A stretch of DNA of 64,000 bases from Candidatus Saccharibacteria bacterium UBA2951 (GCA_002348615.1 DEBR01000003.1:62001-126000); one strand, 5' to 3'. Numbered from the stretch's first letter, positions 41,891 through 50,327 are shown. Numbers and translations are program-made. The notes: generated from the sequence alone by a model not told the origin.

Positions 41891-42889
41891 ATGGATAAGA
41901 CCGGAGTAAAGATCGCCGTCATTGGCGGCGGTACGGGAAGCTTTACGCTACTCAGCCAGCTGAAACACTATACGAAGCATTTGACGGCACTTGTTAACAT
42001 GGCCGACGATGGTGGTTCCACCGGAATGCTGCGCGACGAACTTGGCGTATTGCCGCCAGGTGACGTACGGCAGTGCTTGGTAGCCCTGAGCGAGTCGGAA
42101 CGGGTACGAGACCTATTTAACTATCGGTTCGAAGAAGGTACGTTCAGCGGCCATGCCTTCGGCAACCTTTTTTTAACCGCATTGGAAAAGATGACCGGCA
42201 ATTTCGCTTCGGCCGTTGAAACGGCCAGCGAGGTATTGAACATCACCGGCGAGGTTCACCCGGTGACACTCGATAAGGTGACATTAGTGATGAAGCAGGC
42301 GGACGGAACCGTGACTGAGGGTGAGTTTAAGATTGGACAGTCCGATTTTGGCGCTAGCAAACACCCTGAAATGGCACTTAAGCCATCGACGGCGCAGCTG
42401 AACCCGGACGCGGAACAAGCGATCATGAAGGCCGACGTCGTGGTAATCGCACCGGGCAACCTGTACGGGTCGCTTGCACCAGCTTTGATCGTGCCTGGAA
42501 TGAGCAAAGCCTTGAACGCTACCATGGCAAAAAAGGTGTACGTGTGTAACCTGGTCACAAAACCAGGGCAGACTGACGGTTTTAGCGTGGCGGATTTTGC
42601 AGCCGAAATTGAACGATTCGGCAACTTCAAGCTGGACTATGTGCTGTATAACGACGACAAGCCATCTAAAGAACTTCTCGATACGTATGCGAAAGAAGGC
42701 GAGTTCGGAGTCGAGCCGGACAAAGAGGCCCTGGACAAGGCGCATTACAAAGCCGTGGGTGGACATTTTGTTTCGGGCAAGCCATATGCGGCAGCACAAG
42801 ATGCCGACCCGATCGCTCAAACCAGGACGCTTATTCGGCATGACGCCGACGCCATCGCTAAGGAACTTATGAGGATCTGTTTTGCGTAG
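41891..42889 (+). CDS. yvcK: Gluconeogenesis factor YvcK (CofD-like)
   Basis: This 332-residue protein begins with the nucleotide-binding signature IAVIGGGTGSFTLLSQLK and has MADDGGSTGMLRDELGVLPPGDVRQCLVAL, FGNLFLTALEKMTGNF and VVIAPGNLYGSLAPALIVPGM. These are the YvcK/CofD-like blocks. YvcK proteins bind UDP-sugars and adjust wall synthesis and carbon flow. AAGGAACTG lies before the ATG, which comes 1 nt after the GH1 stop. It overlaps the next gene by 8 nt. Confidence 0.9.
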   Translation: MDKTGVKIAVIGGGTGSFTLLSQLKHYTKHLTALVNMADDGGSTGMLRDELGVLPPGDVRQCLVALSESERVRDLFNYRFEEGTFSGHAFGNLFLTALEKMTGNFASAVETASEVLNITGEVHPVTLDKVTLVMKQADGTVTEGEFKIGQSDFGASKHPEMALKPSTAQLNPDAEQAIMKADVVVIAPGNLYGSLAPALIVPGMSKALNATMAKKVYVCNLVTKPGQTDGFSVADFAAEIERFGNFKLDYVLYNDDKPSKELLDTYAKEGEFGVEPDKEALDKAHYKAVGGHFVSGKPYAAAQDADPIAQTRTLIRHDADAIAKELMRICFA

Positions 42890-43658
42890 TACTAAGAACC
42901 GCGATCATGAAGCACCGGAACGCGCGGAACGACAACCAAGAAGCGTCGAAACGTTCGCGGTGCTCGACCTGGACCGAACTCTCATGAACAGCGGCGTACT
43001 GACCGACCTCCTGTGCATGCAGCTTCTGAACCACGACGTGTCGATTGACCAGATACGAAAAGATATCGATTTTGTCCGTCGCAGCGATGGTATGTCATTC
43101 TCGACGCTCGATTTCATTTTGGCCCAGTATGGTACGGCGAAATACACCAGCGTCATGCACGAAATAGAAGAAATCGTGAAAGAGGGCGGCCTGAAGGACG
43201 AACTGCTATGTAACGGAACGATTGAACTACTGAACGCTCTTGAGGCACAGGACGTGCCCTACGCGGTACTGACTTATGGGGAACGAATTAACCAAGAGTT
43301 CAAATTGACGCTGCTGCGGCATATGGTGAATCGTAGCGCGAGGCAGCTTCATGCGACCGTCACTAGTGAATCGAATAAGGCATCATGGATTGCGAGCGGC
43401 GAATGGAAGGTCGAGGGCGAGAATGGGTTTACCGTACCGGCATTTATTTACCCGCAGGCCGACCTACATGCGAATTACGTCGTGGTCATTGACGATAAGC
43501 TGAGCAACCTTGAATCGGACGACGACGCGGTGCTTGGCATATTGGTCGATAACGCGAAGGGAACTAATGCGCTATCAACAGCCGAAGTGGCTCGTTTACT
43601 GACCGAAGGTATGGATTTACGAGCTATCGCGAACATTTCGGCGACCAGAACAGTCTAA
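42882..43658 (+). CDS. HAD superfamily hydrolase-like protein
   Basis: This 258-residue protein has HAD motif I in FAVLDLDRTLMNSGVLTDLL (D-x-D-x-T, about 25-44), a helical cap, a motif II-like VLTYGE, a Lys-containing segment NKASWIASGEWKVEGEN and the acidic motif IV VVIDDKLSNLESDDDAV. It may be a phosphatase of unknown substrate. The first ~20 residues are polar and probably unstructured. It overlaps yvcK by 8 nt. Confidence 0.7.
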   Translation: MRSTKNRDHEAPERAERQPRSVETFAVLDLDRTLMNSGVLTDLLCMQLLNHDVSIDQIRKDIDFVRRSDGMSFSTLDFILAQYGTAKYTSVMHEIEEIVKEGGLKDELLCNGTIELLNALEAQDVPYAVLTYGERINQEFKLTLLRHMVNRSARQLHATVTSESNKASWIASGEWKVEGENGFTVPAFIYPQADLHANYVVVIDDKLSNLESDDDAVLGILVDNAKGTNALSTAEVARLLTEGMDLRAIANISATRTV

Positions 43659-43687
43659 TTGACATATTAAGATGCTTATGCTACAAC
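43659..43687 (+). promoter_or_regulatory. Promoter of the 43695 gene
   Basis: TTGACA and TGC-TACAAC with a 17-nt spacer; the ATG lies 8 nt after the -10 box. Confidence 0.65.
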
Positions 43688-43694
43688 TGTAGAT

Positions 43695-43907
43695 ATGAAG
43701 GCGAATATAAAAAAGAAACTGCTACGCAATAACCGTGCGACTGAGGTTTCTGAGCCAAGTGCGATCATGCAAACCGAACGTGATTTCAAAGACGCTCTGC
43801 TCACTGTTTCTATATTCGCGAACTTGTTTATGCTGTGCGTATGGGTCGCCCTGCAGGTGACTACGCAGTACGATACTGCATTGGCCAGTTTCTTTTTGAA
43901 CCGCTAA
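43695..43907 (+). CDS. Small single-pass membrane protein, unknown
   Basis: This 70-residue protein has a basic N-terminus (MKANIKKKLLRNN), an amphipathic middle and one hydrophobic helix near 36-55 (LLTVSIFANLFMLCVWVALQV). It has its own strong promoter and stands just before the dcw cluster, facing the same way. The role is unknown; a division-related function is only suggested by position. Confidence 0.55.
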   Translation: MKANIKKKLLRNNRATEVSEPSAIMQTERDFKDALLTVSIFANLFMLCVWVALQVTTQYDTALASFFLNR

Positions 43908-43926
43908 CAGGGGTAAGAGTGGGCTT

Positions 43927-43948
43927 TTATCCACAAATCTGTGGATAA
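43927..43948. promoter_or_regulatory. Inverted pair of perfect DnaA-box sequences upstream of mraZ
   Basis: TTATCCACA (43927-43935) and TGTGGATAA (43940-43948) are two exact DnaA boxes in opposite directions, 4 nt apart. The pair also forms a 9-bp hairpin, but no T-run follows, so it is a poor terminator. Confidence 0.6.
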
Positions 43949-43981
43949 TGCCAGCTGAGGATAAAAATGTAAAAAAAGTAC

Positions 43982-44010
43982 TTGCAGTGGGTAGCCGTGG
44001 GTATTATGAT
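43982..44010 (+). promoter_or_regulatory. mraZ (dcw) promoter
   Basis: TTGCAG and TATGAT with a 17-nt spacer. The transcript would carry a leader of about 114 nt to the mraZ ATG. Confidence 0.65.
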
Positions 44011-44034
44011 TAGGTCAGTGGAAAAAAGTGGGTA
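43986..44034 (+). promoter_or_regulatory. MraZ operator: four GTGG(G) repeats over the promoter
   Basis: TGGG at 43988, TGGG at 43998, TGGA at 44019 and TGGG at 44029 are spaced 10, 21 and 10 nt apart, that is, one or two helical turns. Direct TGGG-type repeats at this spacing are the known MraZ binding pattern. Two lie in the promoter spacer and two just after the start point, fitting autorepression. Confidence 0.7.
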
Positions 44035-44130
44035 ACCCCACCAAAAAACAAACACCAACCACTGCACCAATAAATAATCAACGCTAACGCTGACAAAAGC
44101 AGCGAGAAGAAGGCACCCTTTTAAAACGCG

Positions 44131-44484
44131 ATGGATTATTTCGAACGGAAGCTTGATGACAAGCGTCGGTTAACTATACCGACGGAGCTTCGCGACGAAC
44201 TTTCCAGCGGGGTAGTCATTACTCGCGGTTTTGGCAACTATCTGCACATGTACTCGGTTTCGACCTGGGACGAGCAGATGGAGCCAGCGCTCAAGGGTTC
44301 GATCCTTGACGAGACCGTGGCTGACCTGAACGTTAAGTTTCGAACGGGTAAGACCCAAGCGGACCTCGACGCAAAACAGGGCCGGGTCACGATCGAACAG
44401 CATCTTCTGGACTACGGAGGAATCGACCGAAACGTCGTTGCCGTCCGAGCCGGAGCATACTGGCGTATCAGCGCAGCCGATTAA
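44131..44484 (+). CDS. mraZ: Transcriptional regulator MraZ (short form)
   Basis: This 117-residue DNA-binding protein has two SpoVT/AbrB-like halves. The first contains FERKLDDKRRLTIPTELRDEL and the second DAKQGRVTIEQHLLDYGGIDRNVVAV, each with the D-x-K-x-R-x-x-I/T-I strand. The usual length is about 140-150, so this form is trimmed, mainly between the halves and at the C-terminus. It heads the dcw cluster, and MraZ-type repeats lie over its promoter. Confidence 0.85.
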   Translation: MDYFERKLDDKRRLTIPTELRDELSSGVVITRGFGNYLHMYSVSTWDEQMEPALKGSILDETVADLNVKFRTGKTQADLDAKQGRVTIEQHLLDYGGIDRNVVAVRAGAYWRISAAD

Positions 44485-44804
44485 TCATCCGTTCGTACAT
44501 TAACAAATAAACATTGAACGAAAATACCTCGAGATTACCAATCTGGTGGGCTTGGAAGTGGAAAGGGCAACACATAAAACAAGCCTAGAACCTTCCTCAA
44601 AAAACACACCTCCCAAAACTCCACCTCACACATAAGTCTCTCAATTTTCTTCGCGGCCCGGTATGCATCCCAATGGGGTACTTCCACTACAACCGCCTAG
44701 AAAACAACTTATACTTTAAAAACAAACACACCTGCGAAAACAAACATTCCATAGCTCACCAGTTTGGTGATCTCGAACCCTTCGAACCGTAACGCTCTAT
44801 GCGA
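44485..44804 (+). other. Gene-free, G-poor spacer between mraZ and rsmH
   Basis: About 320 nt without a plausible gene. The middle part (roughly 44565-44740) is visibly depleted in G and rich in A and C on the plus strand. Two similar short palindromes occur, ACCA-ATC-TGGT (44537-44547) and TCACCA-GTT-TGGTGA (44756-44770). No terminator is evident, so it may be an untranslated part of the dcw transcript. Confidence 0.5.
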
Positions 44805-44810
44805 TACAAT
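44805..44810 (+). promoter_or_regulatory. -10 box of rsmH
   Basis: TACAAT ends 8 nt before the ATG at 44818, so rsmH and the genes after it can be expressed apart from mraZ. Confidence 0.5.
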
Positions 44811-44817
44811 GAAGGGA

Positions 44818-45720
44818 ATGAGTATTAAAGCACATCCACCACATTTACATGCTTTACATGTTCCTGTCTTACTCGATGAGACGGTCCGCTTGTTGGCTCC
44901 GCAGCCAGGTGAGACCTATTTGGATCTCACTGCCGGCTATGGCGGCCATGCGTCGGCCATCATCGAAAAGACGAAGAATCCATCTGGCGCCGTATTGGTC
45001 GACCGCGACGAGAACGCGATTGCCGAGTTGCAGGCACTGAAGGGTTCGGGAGCCGTTCTGCTTCATACCGACTTCGTGACTGCCGCCAGGCAGCTGATCC
45101 AAGAGGGCAAGCAGTTCGACATGATACTTGTGGATCTCGGGGTGTCGTCACCACAGCTCGACAGGGCTGAGCGAGGCTTTTCGTTTTCAAAGGACGGACC
45201 GCTCGACATGCGCATGGATCCAAGTGCTGAAAAATCAGCCGGAACCATAGTCAATCGATCGTCCGAAGACGAACTCCGTCGTATTATCACCACCTATGGG
45301 GAAGTACCGACCGGATTCGCGGCACGTATAGCCAAGACTATCGTACGGAACCGGCCGATAGACACGACGACGAAGTTAGCCGACCTCATTCTGAACGAGC
45401 ACCGCGGTAAGTGGCAAAGAATCCACCCCGCGACCCGCACCTTTCAAGCCCTTCGCATTGCGACTAACGACGAGATTTCCCAGATTGAAGCCGTATTGCC
45501 GCTCCTACCAACGCTCCTTACGAGCGGCGGACGAGTCGGTGTCATCAGCTTTCATAGCCTGGAAGACCGTCCGGTTAAGCAATATTTTAAAGAGCAGGCG
45601 AGTGCCGGCTACGAAGCCGAGCTCGATATACTGACTCGTAAGCCAATCGAGGGTGCGACTCACGATGTTCACAACCCGCGATCCCGCAGCGCAAAACTGC
45701 GTGTCGCAGTGAAAAAATAA
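44818..45720 (+). CDS. rsmH: 16S rRNA (cytosine(1402)-N4)-methyltransferase RsmH (MraW)
   Basis: This 300-residue enzyme methylates C1402 of 16S rRNA. Blocks: HVPVLLDETVRLL at the start, SAM motif YLDLTAGYGGHASAI, FDMILVDLGVSSPQLDRAERGFSFSKDGPLDMRMD, TRTFQALRIATNDEI and the C-terminal VGVISFHSLEDRPVKQYF. The ATG at 44818 is set by the -10 box 8 nt upstream; an ATG at 44809 lies inside that box. It is the second gene of the dcw cluster as in many bacteria. Confidence 0.95.
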   Translation: MSIKAHPPHLHALHVPVLLDETVRLLAPQPGETYLDLTAGYGGHASAIIEKTKNPSGAVLVDRDENAIAELQALKGSGAVLLHTDFVTAARQLIQEGKQFDMILVDLGVSSPQLDRAERGFSFSKDGPLDMRMDPSAEKSAGTIVNRSSEDELRRIITTYGEVPTGFAARIAKTIVRNRPIDTTTKLADLILNEHRGKWQRIHPATRTFQALRIATNDEISQIEAVLPLLPTLLTSGGRVGVISFHSLEDRPVKQYFKEQASAGYEAELDILTRKPIEGATHDVHNPRSRSAKLRVAVKK

Positions 45721-45744
45721 AACAAAAAAGGGAAGGGGCAACAA

Positions 45745-45810
45745 ATGCCTGTCCACATTCCAGTACAAAGCCAGTCGGTCGAAGAAAAAGTCACCGTCCG
45801 GTTTAACTAA
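45745..45810 (+). CDS. Possible 21-residue peptide between rsmH and ftsL
   Basis: ATG...TAA encodes MPVHIPVQSQSVEEKVTVRFN. A strong ribosome-binding site (GGAAGGGG) lies 6 nt upstream, better than at many real genes here. It is followed by a GC hairpin. It may be a true small protein or a translated leader linked to that hairpin. Confidence 0.4.
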   Translation: MPVHIPVQSQSVEEKVTVRFN

Positions 45811-45824
45811 CCACCACAGGGAGG

Positions 45825-45846
45825 CCCGGGCCTGAAACGGCCCGGG
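45825..45846. other. Perfect GC hairpin inside the dcw operon
   Basis: CCCGGGCC / GGCCCGGG with loop TGAAAC; no T-run follows. It is a candidate processing, stability or attenuation element between rsmH and ftsL. Confidence 0.6.
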
Positions 45847-45885
45847 AACAACCCCAGACCCTAAAACAAAAAGAAACACCACCAC

Positions 45886-46242
45886 ATGTCCTATTCCACC
45901 ACCTACAATTCGGGGCAATATGCCAGGCGACGCGCCGGAATGACGCGTAACCAGAACAACACCCGGTTTACATCAAACATCAAACTCGGCCCAGTCACCC
46001 ATACTGTGCTTGTCGCGCTTATGATTACTGTGCTCGGTTTGATATACTTGACGCAAGCGACCAAGGCAACCAGCTACGACTACGAAGCGCAAAAAATAGA
46101 TACGCAGATTTCTCAACTTTCAGAAGAAAAGACCGATCTTGAAGTCGAAAATGCTCGTCTGACAGCGCTTTCTACAGTACGTGAAAGTAGCGTAGCCAAG
46201 GCGATGACCAAGCCGGAAGCACCAGCCTACGTCAACAATTAG
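45886..46242 (+). CDS. ftsL: FtsL/DivIC-like division protein
   Basis: This 118-residue protein has the FtsL topology: a polar cytoplasmic N-terminus (about 1-38), one helix (about 40-58, HTVLVALMITVLGLIYL) and an extracytoplasmic coiled coil (YEAQKIDTQISQLSEEKTDLEVENARLTAL). Sequence identity in FtsL is low, so the call depends on topology and on position between rsmH and ftsI. It would form the FtsQ-FtsL-FtsB type complex that activates FtsWI. Confidence 0.75.
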   Translation: MSYSTTYNSGQYARRRAGMTRNQNNTRFTSNIKLGPVTHTVLVALMITVLGLIYLTQATKATSYDYEAQKIDTQISQLSEEKTDLEVENARLTALSTVRESSVAKAMTKPEAPAYVNN

Positions 46243-46258
46243 CCGAAAGGCCAACATT

Positions 46259-47998
46259 ATGCCAAATGAAGTAAAAGCCAATCGTAGGATCAGAGCTTTG
46301 GCCATCATGTGCGTCGCACTGATGGTCGTCTTCGTTATTCGGCTATTTTACCTACAGGTCATTAGACACGACTATTACGTTACCAAAGCCCGTCAAGAGC
46401 AAGAAAAACGGCTCGTTATTCCTGCTCAACGCGGAGAAATATACCTGCTTGACGACGGAAAGCCGGTCAAGGTGGTTATGAACCAGACTGTGTATACGAT
46501 GTTCGTCGACCCGAGCATCGTCGATAAGCCGGACCAGGTGCTAAAAGCCATCCGTGAAGTGGTCGGCGGTAATACTGTTAAAGGATATGCCGACCGAATA
46601 GAGAAAAAGGACACCCGCTACCAGGTAGTAGCACGCCAGGTAACGCACACCCAGGCGGAACTTATTCGCAAGCGGTCGTTAAAAGGCGTCGGCTTCCAGG
46701 CGGAATCAGCACGGATCTACCCGGAAAAAAGTCTGGCGGCCCAAACGCTTGGATTCGTCAATTTCGACGGCATCGGGCAGTACGGCGTGGAAGGCAAGTT
46801 TGATAAAGCACTGCAAGGTACTGACGGCCTTCTGCAATCAGTCACGGACGTTGCAAACGTGCCGCTTACAATCGGCGACAAAAATATCGATATCGAGCCG
46901 AAGAACGGCCAGAACATCGTGCTTACTATTGACCGGTCGGTGCAATCATATGTCGAGCAGGCATTGGCCGACGGCATGAAACAAAAAGGTGCCGACGGCG
47001 CTAGTGCGATAGTTATGGACCCGAACAACGGGCATATCATTGCCATGGCGAACCTACCGACCTATGACCCGAGCGAAATCAGCAAAATTCAAAACTTTGC
47101 CCAAGTGAACAACGGCGTCGTCGCGAGCCCCTATGAGCCAGGTTCGGTCATGAAGACCTTCACTCTTGCCACCGGGATCGACATGGGAGTCGTAAAGCCC
47201 GATTCGACCTACGTAAATACCGACTATATTAAGGTAGACGACCGAGTGATCTCTAATGCGAGCAAGGGCCAAACCGGCACGATAACCCTGCAACATGCCT
47301 TGAACTGGTCATTGAATACTGGGATGGTAACCGTCGCGCAGCGCCTTGGCACGAATAACACCATTGACTATAAGGCACGCTCAACGATGTACAGCTACCT
47401 CCATGACCGATTCCGATTGGGTCAGCTGACTGGTATTGAGGTGAACGGCGAGTCGGAAGGGCGCATTATTTCACCGAAAGAAGCCGAAGGAAACGCAGTT
47501 CGTTACTCAAATATGTCATTTGGCCAGGGAATGGACCTGACCATGGTGCAGGTAGCGGCAGGCTTTTCAGCCATGATAAACGGAGGCACCTACTACACTC
47601 CGACCGTGCTTGCCGGCACGATTGGCGCTGATGGCGAACTGAAGCCTGAAAAGGATCGTCCGGCCTACCCAGGAGTCATCAAATCTTCGACTTCCGAACA
47701 GATGCGCGGAATGATAACGACTGCCCGAAAAGCGTTCTATGCTGCTAAAGACCGCAAAGGATACGAAGTAGGGGGCAAGACCGGAACCTCACAGACGCTC
47801 GTCAATGGGTCATATGAAAATGGCCAGACCGTCGCAACCTACCTTGGATACGGGGGTGACACGAAGCCCAAGTATGTCATAATGGTACAAGTGTCCGGTA
47901 AAAACAAAAACTTCGCGGGTAACAAAGACGCAAATCCAATTTTCACCGACATTTCCAACTGGATGATCGATTACCTAAAACTACAACCAAAGGCATGA
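46259..47998 (+). CDS. ftsI: Division penicillin-binding protein FtsI (class B transpeptidase)
   Basis: This 579-residue protein has an N-terminal anchor helix (about 15-35), a pedestal region (RRGEI-like QRGEIYLLDDGKPV) and the transpeptidase. The serine is in EPGSVMKTFTLATG (S-x-x-K), the second motif in LNWSLNTGMV (S-x-N) and the third in VGGKTGTSQT (K-T-G). No PASTA domains follow. It cross-links septal peptidoglycan with FtsW. The ending overlaps mraY (ATGA). Confidence 0.93.
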   Translation: MPNEVKANRRIRALAIMCVALMVVFVIRLFYLQVIRHDYYVTKARQEQEKRLVIPAQRGEIYLLDDGKPVKVVMNQTVYTMFVDPSIVDKPDQVLKAIREVVGGNTVKGYADRIEKKDTRYQVVARQVTHTQAELIRKRSLKGVGFQAESARIYPEKSLAAQTLGFVNFDGIGQYGVEGKFDKALQGTDGLLQSVTDVANVPLTIGDKNIDIEPKNGQNIVLTIDRSVQSYVEQALADGMKQKGADGASAIVMDPNNGHIIAMANLPTYDPSEISKIQNFAQVNNGVVASPYEPGSVMKTFTLATGIDMGVVKPDSTYVNTDYIKVDDRVISNASKGQTGTITLQHALNWSLNTGMVTVAQRLGTNNTIDYKARSTMYSYLHDRFRLGQLTGIEVNGESEGRIISPKEAEGNAVRYSNMSFGQGMDLTMVQVAAGFSAMINGGTYYTPTVLAGTIGADGELKPEKDRPAYPGVIKSSTSEQMRGMITTARKAFYAAKDRKGYEVGGKTGTSQTLVNGSYENGQTVATYLGYGGDTKPKYVIMVQVSGKNKNFAGNKDANPIFTDISNWMIDYLKLQPKA

Positions 47999-49041
47999 CT
48001 ATGAACCAAGAAGCCACTTACCAACTCCTCGTCAGCGACGTTACCGGACTGTTTCTTATCAGTGTCGGCGCATTCCTGTTGGCGATGTTCCTCACGCCGT
48101 TTTATACGTTCATGGCCTACCGCTACCGGTTTTGGAAGAAACAGCGCACAACCAGTACGAACGGTGAGACGTTAGAAGTATTCAATAAACTGCACGCTGC
48201 CAAGTTCCGTCGTAATATTCCAACCATGGCAGGGGTGATCGCCGTCATCACCATCGCCGTCATCACATTCGGGTTTAACCTTGACCGTGGACAGACATGG
48301 CTACCGCTAGCCGCACTTATCGGAGGAGCGATTGTCGGGCTCATAGACGATGTAATTAACCTTCGCTCGAACGGCCATGGCGTGGCTGGGCTGCGTTCGA
48401 GCATTAAGTTCACTATGATCGTCGCGATAGGCGTGGGACTTGGCTGGTATTTCTTTGCAAAGATTGGAATTGATACCGTTCAAATTCCGTTCCTAGGGCG
48501 AATCGCCATCGGTTGGATGATCATTCCGCTATTCGCGTTCGTCGTGACTGCGACTGCCAACGCCGTGAATATATCTGACGGCCTGGATGGTTTGGCTGGT
48601 GGCTTGCTAGCTATGAGTTTCGCCGCCTTCGGATTGATCGCGCTGTTGCAGAATCAACTTATGCTCGCGGGATTTTGCTTCACGGTCATTGGAGCGCTCC
48701 TAAGCTACCTCTGGTTCAATATTTATCCGGCACGGTTCTTCATGGGCGACGTAGGAAGTTTCGCATACGGTGTAGCGCTGGGTGTCGTGGCAATCCTCAC
48801 GAACTCACTGCTTTTGCTGCCAATCATCGGCATCCTGTTCGTCGTCGAAGCTGGCTCCAGCTTGCTGCAAATGACATCGAAGAAACTATTCAAAAAGAAA
48901 ATCTTTTTATCGGCGCCGATTCACCATCACCTAGAAGCCGTCGGCTGGCCTGAAACAAAAGTAACGATGCGCTTTTGGATTATTGGCTGTATCGCAGCGA
49001 GTGCCGGCATTATCGTGGCTATTGCAGGGGGGCACATCTAG
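47995..49041 (+). CDS. mraY: Phospho-N-acetylmuramoyl-pentapeptide transferase MraY
   Basis: This 348-residue enzyme makes lipid I from UDP-MurNAc-pentapeptide and undecaprenyl phosphate. About ten helices are visible. Conserved loops: FRRNIPTMAG (the KxPTMGG site), LIGGAIVGLIDDVINL (DD), TATANAVNISDGLDGLAGG (N-x-x-x-x-x-DGxDGL), YPARFFMGDVGSFAYG and FLSAPIHHHLEAVGWPETKVTMRFW with the HHH motif. The stop overlaps ftsW by one base. Confidence 0.95.
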   Translation: MTMNQEATYQLLVSDVTGLFLISVGAFLLAMFLTPFYTFMAYRYRFWKKQRTTSTNGETLEVFNKLHAAKFRRNIPTMAGVIAVITIAVITFGFNLDRGQTWLPLAALIGGAIVGLIDDVINLRSNGHGVAGLRSSIKFTMIVAIGVGLGWYFFAKIGIDTVQIPFLGRIAIGWMIIPLFAFVVTATANAVNISDGLDGLAGGLLAMSFAAFGLIALLQNQLMLAGFCFTVIGALLSYLWFNIYPARFFMGDVGSFAYGVALGVVAILTNSLLLLPIIGILFVVEAGSSLLQMTSKKLFKKKIFLSAPIHHHLEAVGWPETKVTMRFWIIGCIAASAGIIVAIAGGHI

Positions 49042-50327
49042 TGGTCGACCGTCGCCCGAATACCGCCGCTAATGGGCGTGCGATTGCGAATGTTAGGCGG
49101 CATAAACCGAATTACCGAATTGCACTATACATGTGTCTGCTTATGATGCTCGGGCTGATTGTCATGTATGCCATCGGTCCTCAACGTGCTCAGGTACTGA
49201 ACCAGGCATACGGGTTTGACTATGACAGTACATACTTCTTCGTAAAACAGGCCGTCAGTCTGGCGCTTGCGGTGGGTGTGTTCTTTGCCGTGTCACGGGT
49301 TCCTATTTGGTGGTGGCAGGCCAACGCCAAGCGGCTATTCGTTGCTGGAATCATTGCTTCGGCGGTTTTGGCCATCGGAGGATGGCTCAGTCTTGGCTTC
49401 GTACAGTGTACCCTTGGTGCGTGCCGTTGGTTCGATCTGGGACCGCTGGGTAGTCTGCAACCAGCCGAATTTCTGAAATTCGGCGTGCTTCTGTTTGGGG
49501 CCGGATTTTTAGCATATCGGATGAAGCAGGGGGTGGTCAACGATCTCTACAAGACACTCATACCACTGGGTGCCATGTTGCTTCTCGTTGCCTTGTTCGT
49601 GATAGGGATTCAGCAGGATATGGGGACTGGGTTAGTCATTTTAGCTATCGTTGCCAGCATGGTGTTGGTGTCGGGCGTGAGCGCCCGTGTTGGAGCGCTC
49701 CTTGCCGGGAGCGGATTACTCCTTGGTATTGTAATGGTTCTTATCGCACCGCACCGCTTAGCGCGTGTCGCAACGTTTTTGCAGGGTGACAACGCGACAA
49801 CCGCCGGTGACGCGTCGACTTATCATATTACCCACGCGCTTATTGCCATTGGCAGCGGTGGTCCAACCGGTGTCGGTATTGGAAACAGCGTCCAGGCGAC
49901 CGGCTACTTGCCGGAGGCTATCAACGACTCCGTATTCGCTATCATGGGCGAAACGTTCGGTTTTGTCGGGCTCGTCATCGTGCTAATACTATTCGGCGCG
50001 CTACTACTCAGTCTGCTCAAGGTCGCAGACCAATTGCCTGGTTCCCATGAAAAACTGATTGTTGTCGGTGTATTTGGTTGGCTAGCGGCTCATGTCGTAC
50101 TGAACGTTGCCGCTATGACAGGCGTATTTCCGCTAACTGGAATCACACTACCGCTCCTAAGCTTCGGCGGTACCAGTATGGTATTTATTGCCGGGGCATT
50201 GGGTCTGGCATTCCGTCTGTCATCTTACACCGTTCATTCAACCGTTAATGAAGGAGAGCGCTATGAGAATTCTCGCAGTGGGCGGGGGCTCGGGCGGACA
50301 CGTTACGCCGGTCGCAGCCGTTTGTAG
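49041..50327 (+). CDS. ftsW: Lipid II polymerase FtsW (SEDS family)
   Basis: This 428-residue SEDS glycosyltransferase has about ten helices. Motifs include SLGFVQCTLGACRWFDLGPLGSLQPAEFLKFG, where the Arg-Trp and QPAE features mark FtsW/RodA. Also present are IGIQQDMGTGLVIL with the catalytic-type Asp, GVGIGNSVQATGYLPEAINDSVFAIMGETFGFVG, and FPLTGITLPLLSFGGTSM. The GTG at 49041 shares a base with the mraY stop (TAGTG) and follows AGGGGGG. Its 3' end overlaps murG by 65 nt, an unusually long overlap. Confidence 0.93.
   Translation: MVDRRPNTAANGRAIANVRRHKPNYRIALYMCLLMMLGLIVMYAIGPQRAQVLNQAYGFDYDSTYFFVKQAVSLALAVGVFFAVSRVPIWWWQANAKRLFVAGIIASAVLAIGGWLSLGFVQCTLGACRWFDLGPLGSLQPAEFLKFGVLLFGAGFLAYRMKQGVVNDLYKTLIPLGAMLLLVALFVIGIQQDMGTGLVILAIVASMVLVSGVSARVGALLAGSGLLLGIVMVLIAPHRLARVATFLQGDNATTAGDASTYHITHALIAIGSGGPTGVGIGNSVQATGYLPEAINDSVFAIMGETFGFVGLVIVLILFGALLLSLLKVADQLPGSHEKLIVVGVFGWLAAHVVLNVAAMTGVFPLTGITLPLLSFGGTSMVFIAGALGLAFRLSSYTVHSTVNEGERYENSRSGRGLGRTRYAGRSRL

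Noticed and set aside
43927..43948. Rho-independent terminator of the 43695 gene
   Set aside because: The 9-bp hairpin is not followed by a T-run; the exact DnaA-box sequences are the more specific explanation.
44764..44800. tRNA T-arm-like string (minus strand GGGTTCGAGATC followed by ACCA)
   Set aside because: The flanking bases do not form the required 5-bp T-stem and no other tRNA arm is present.
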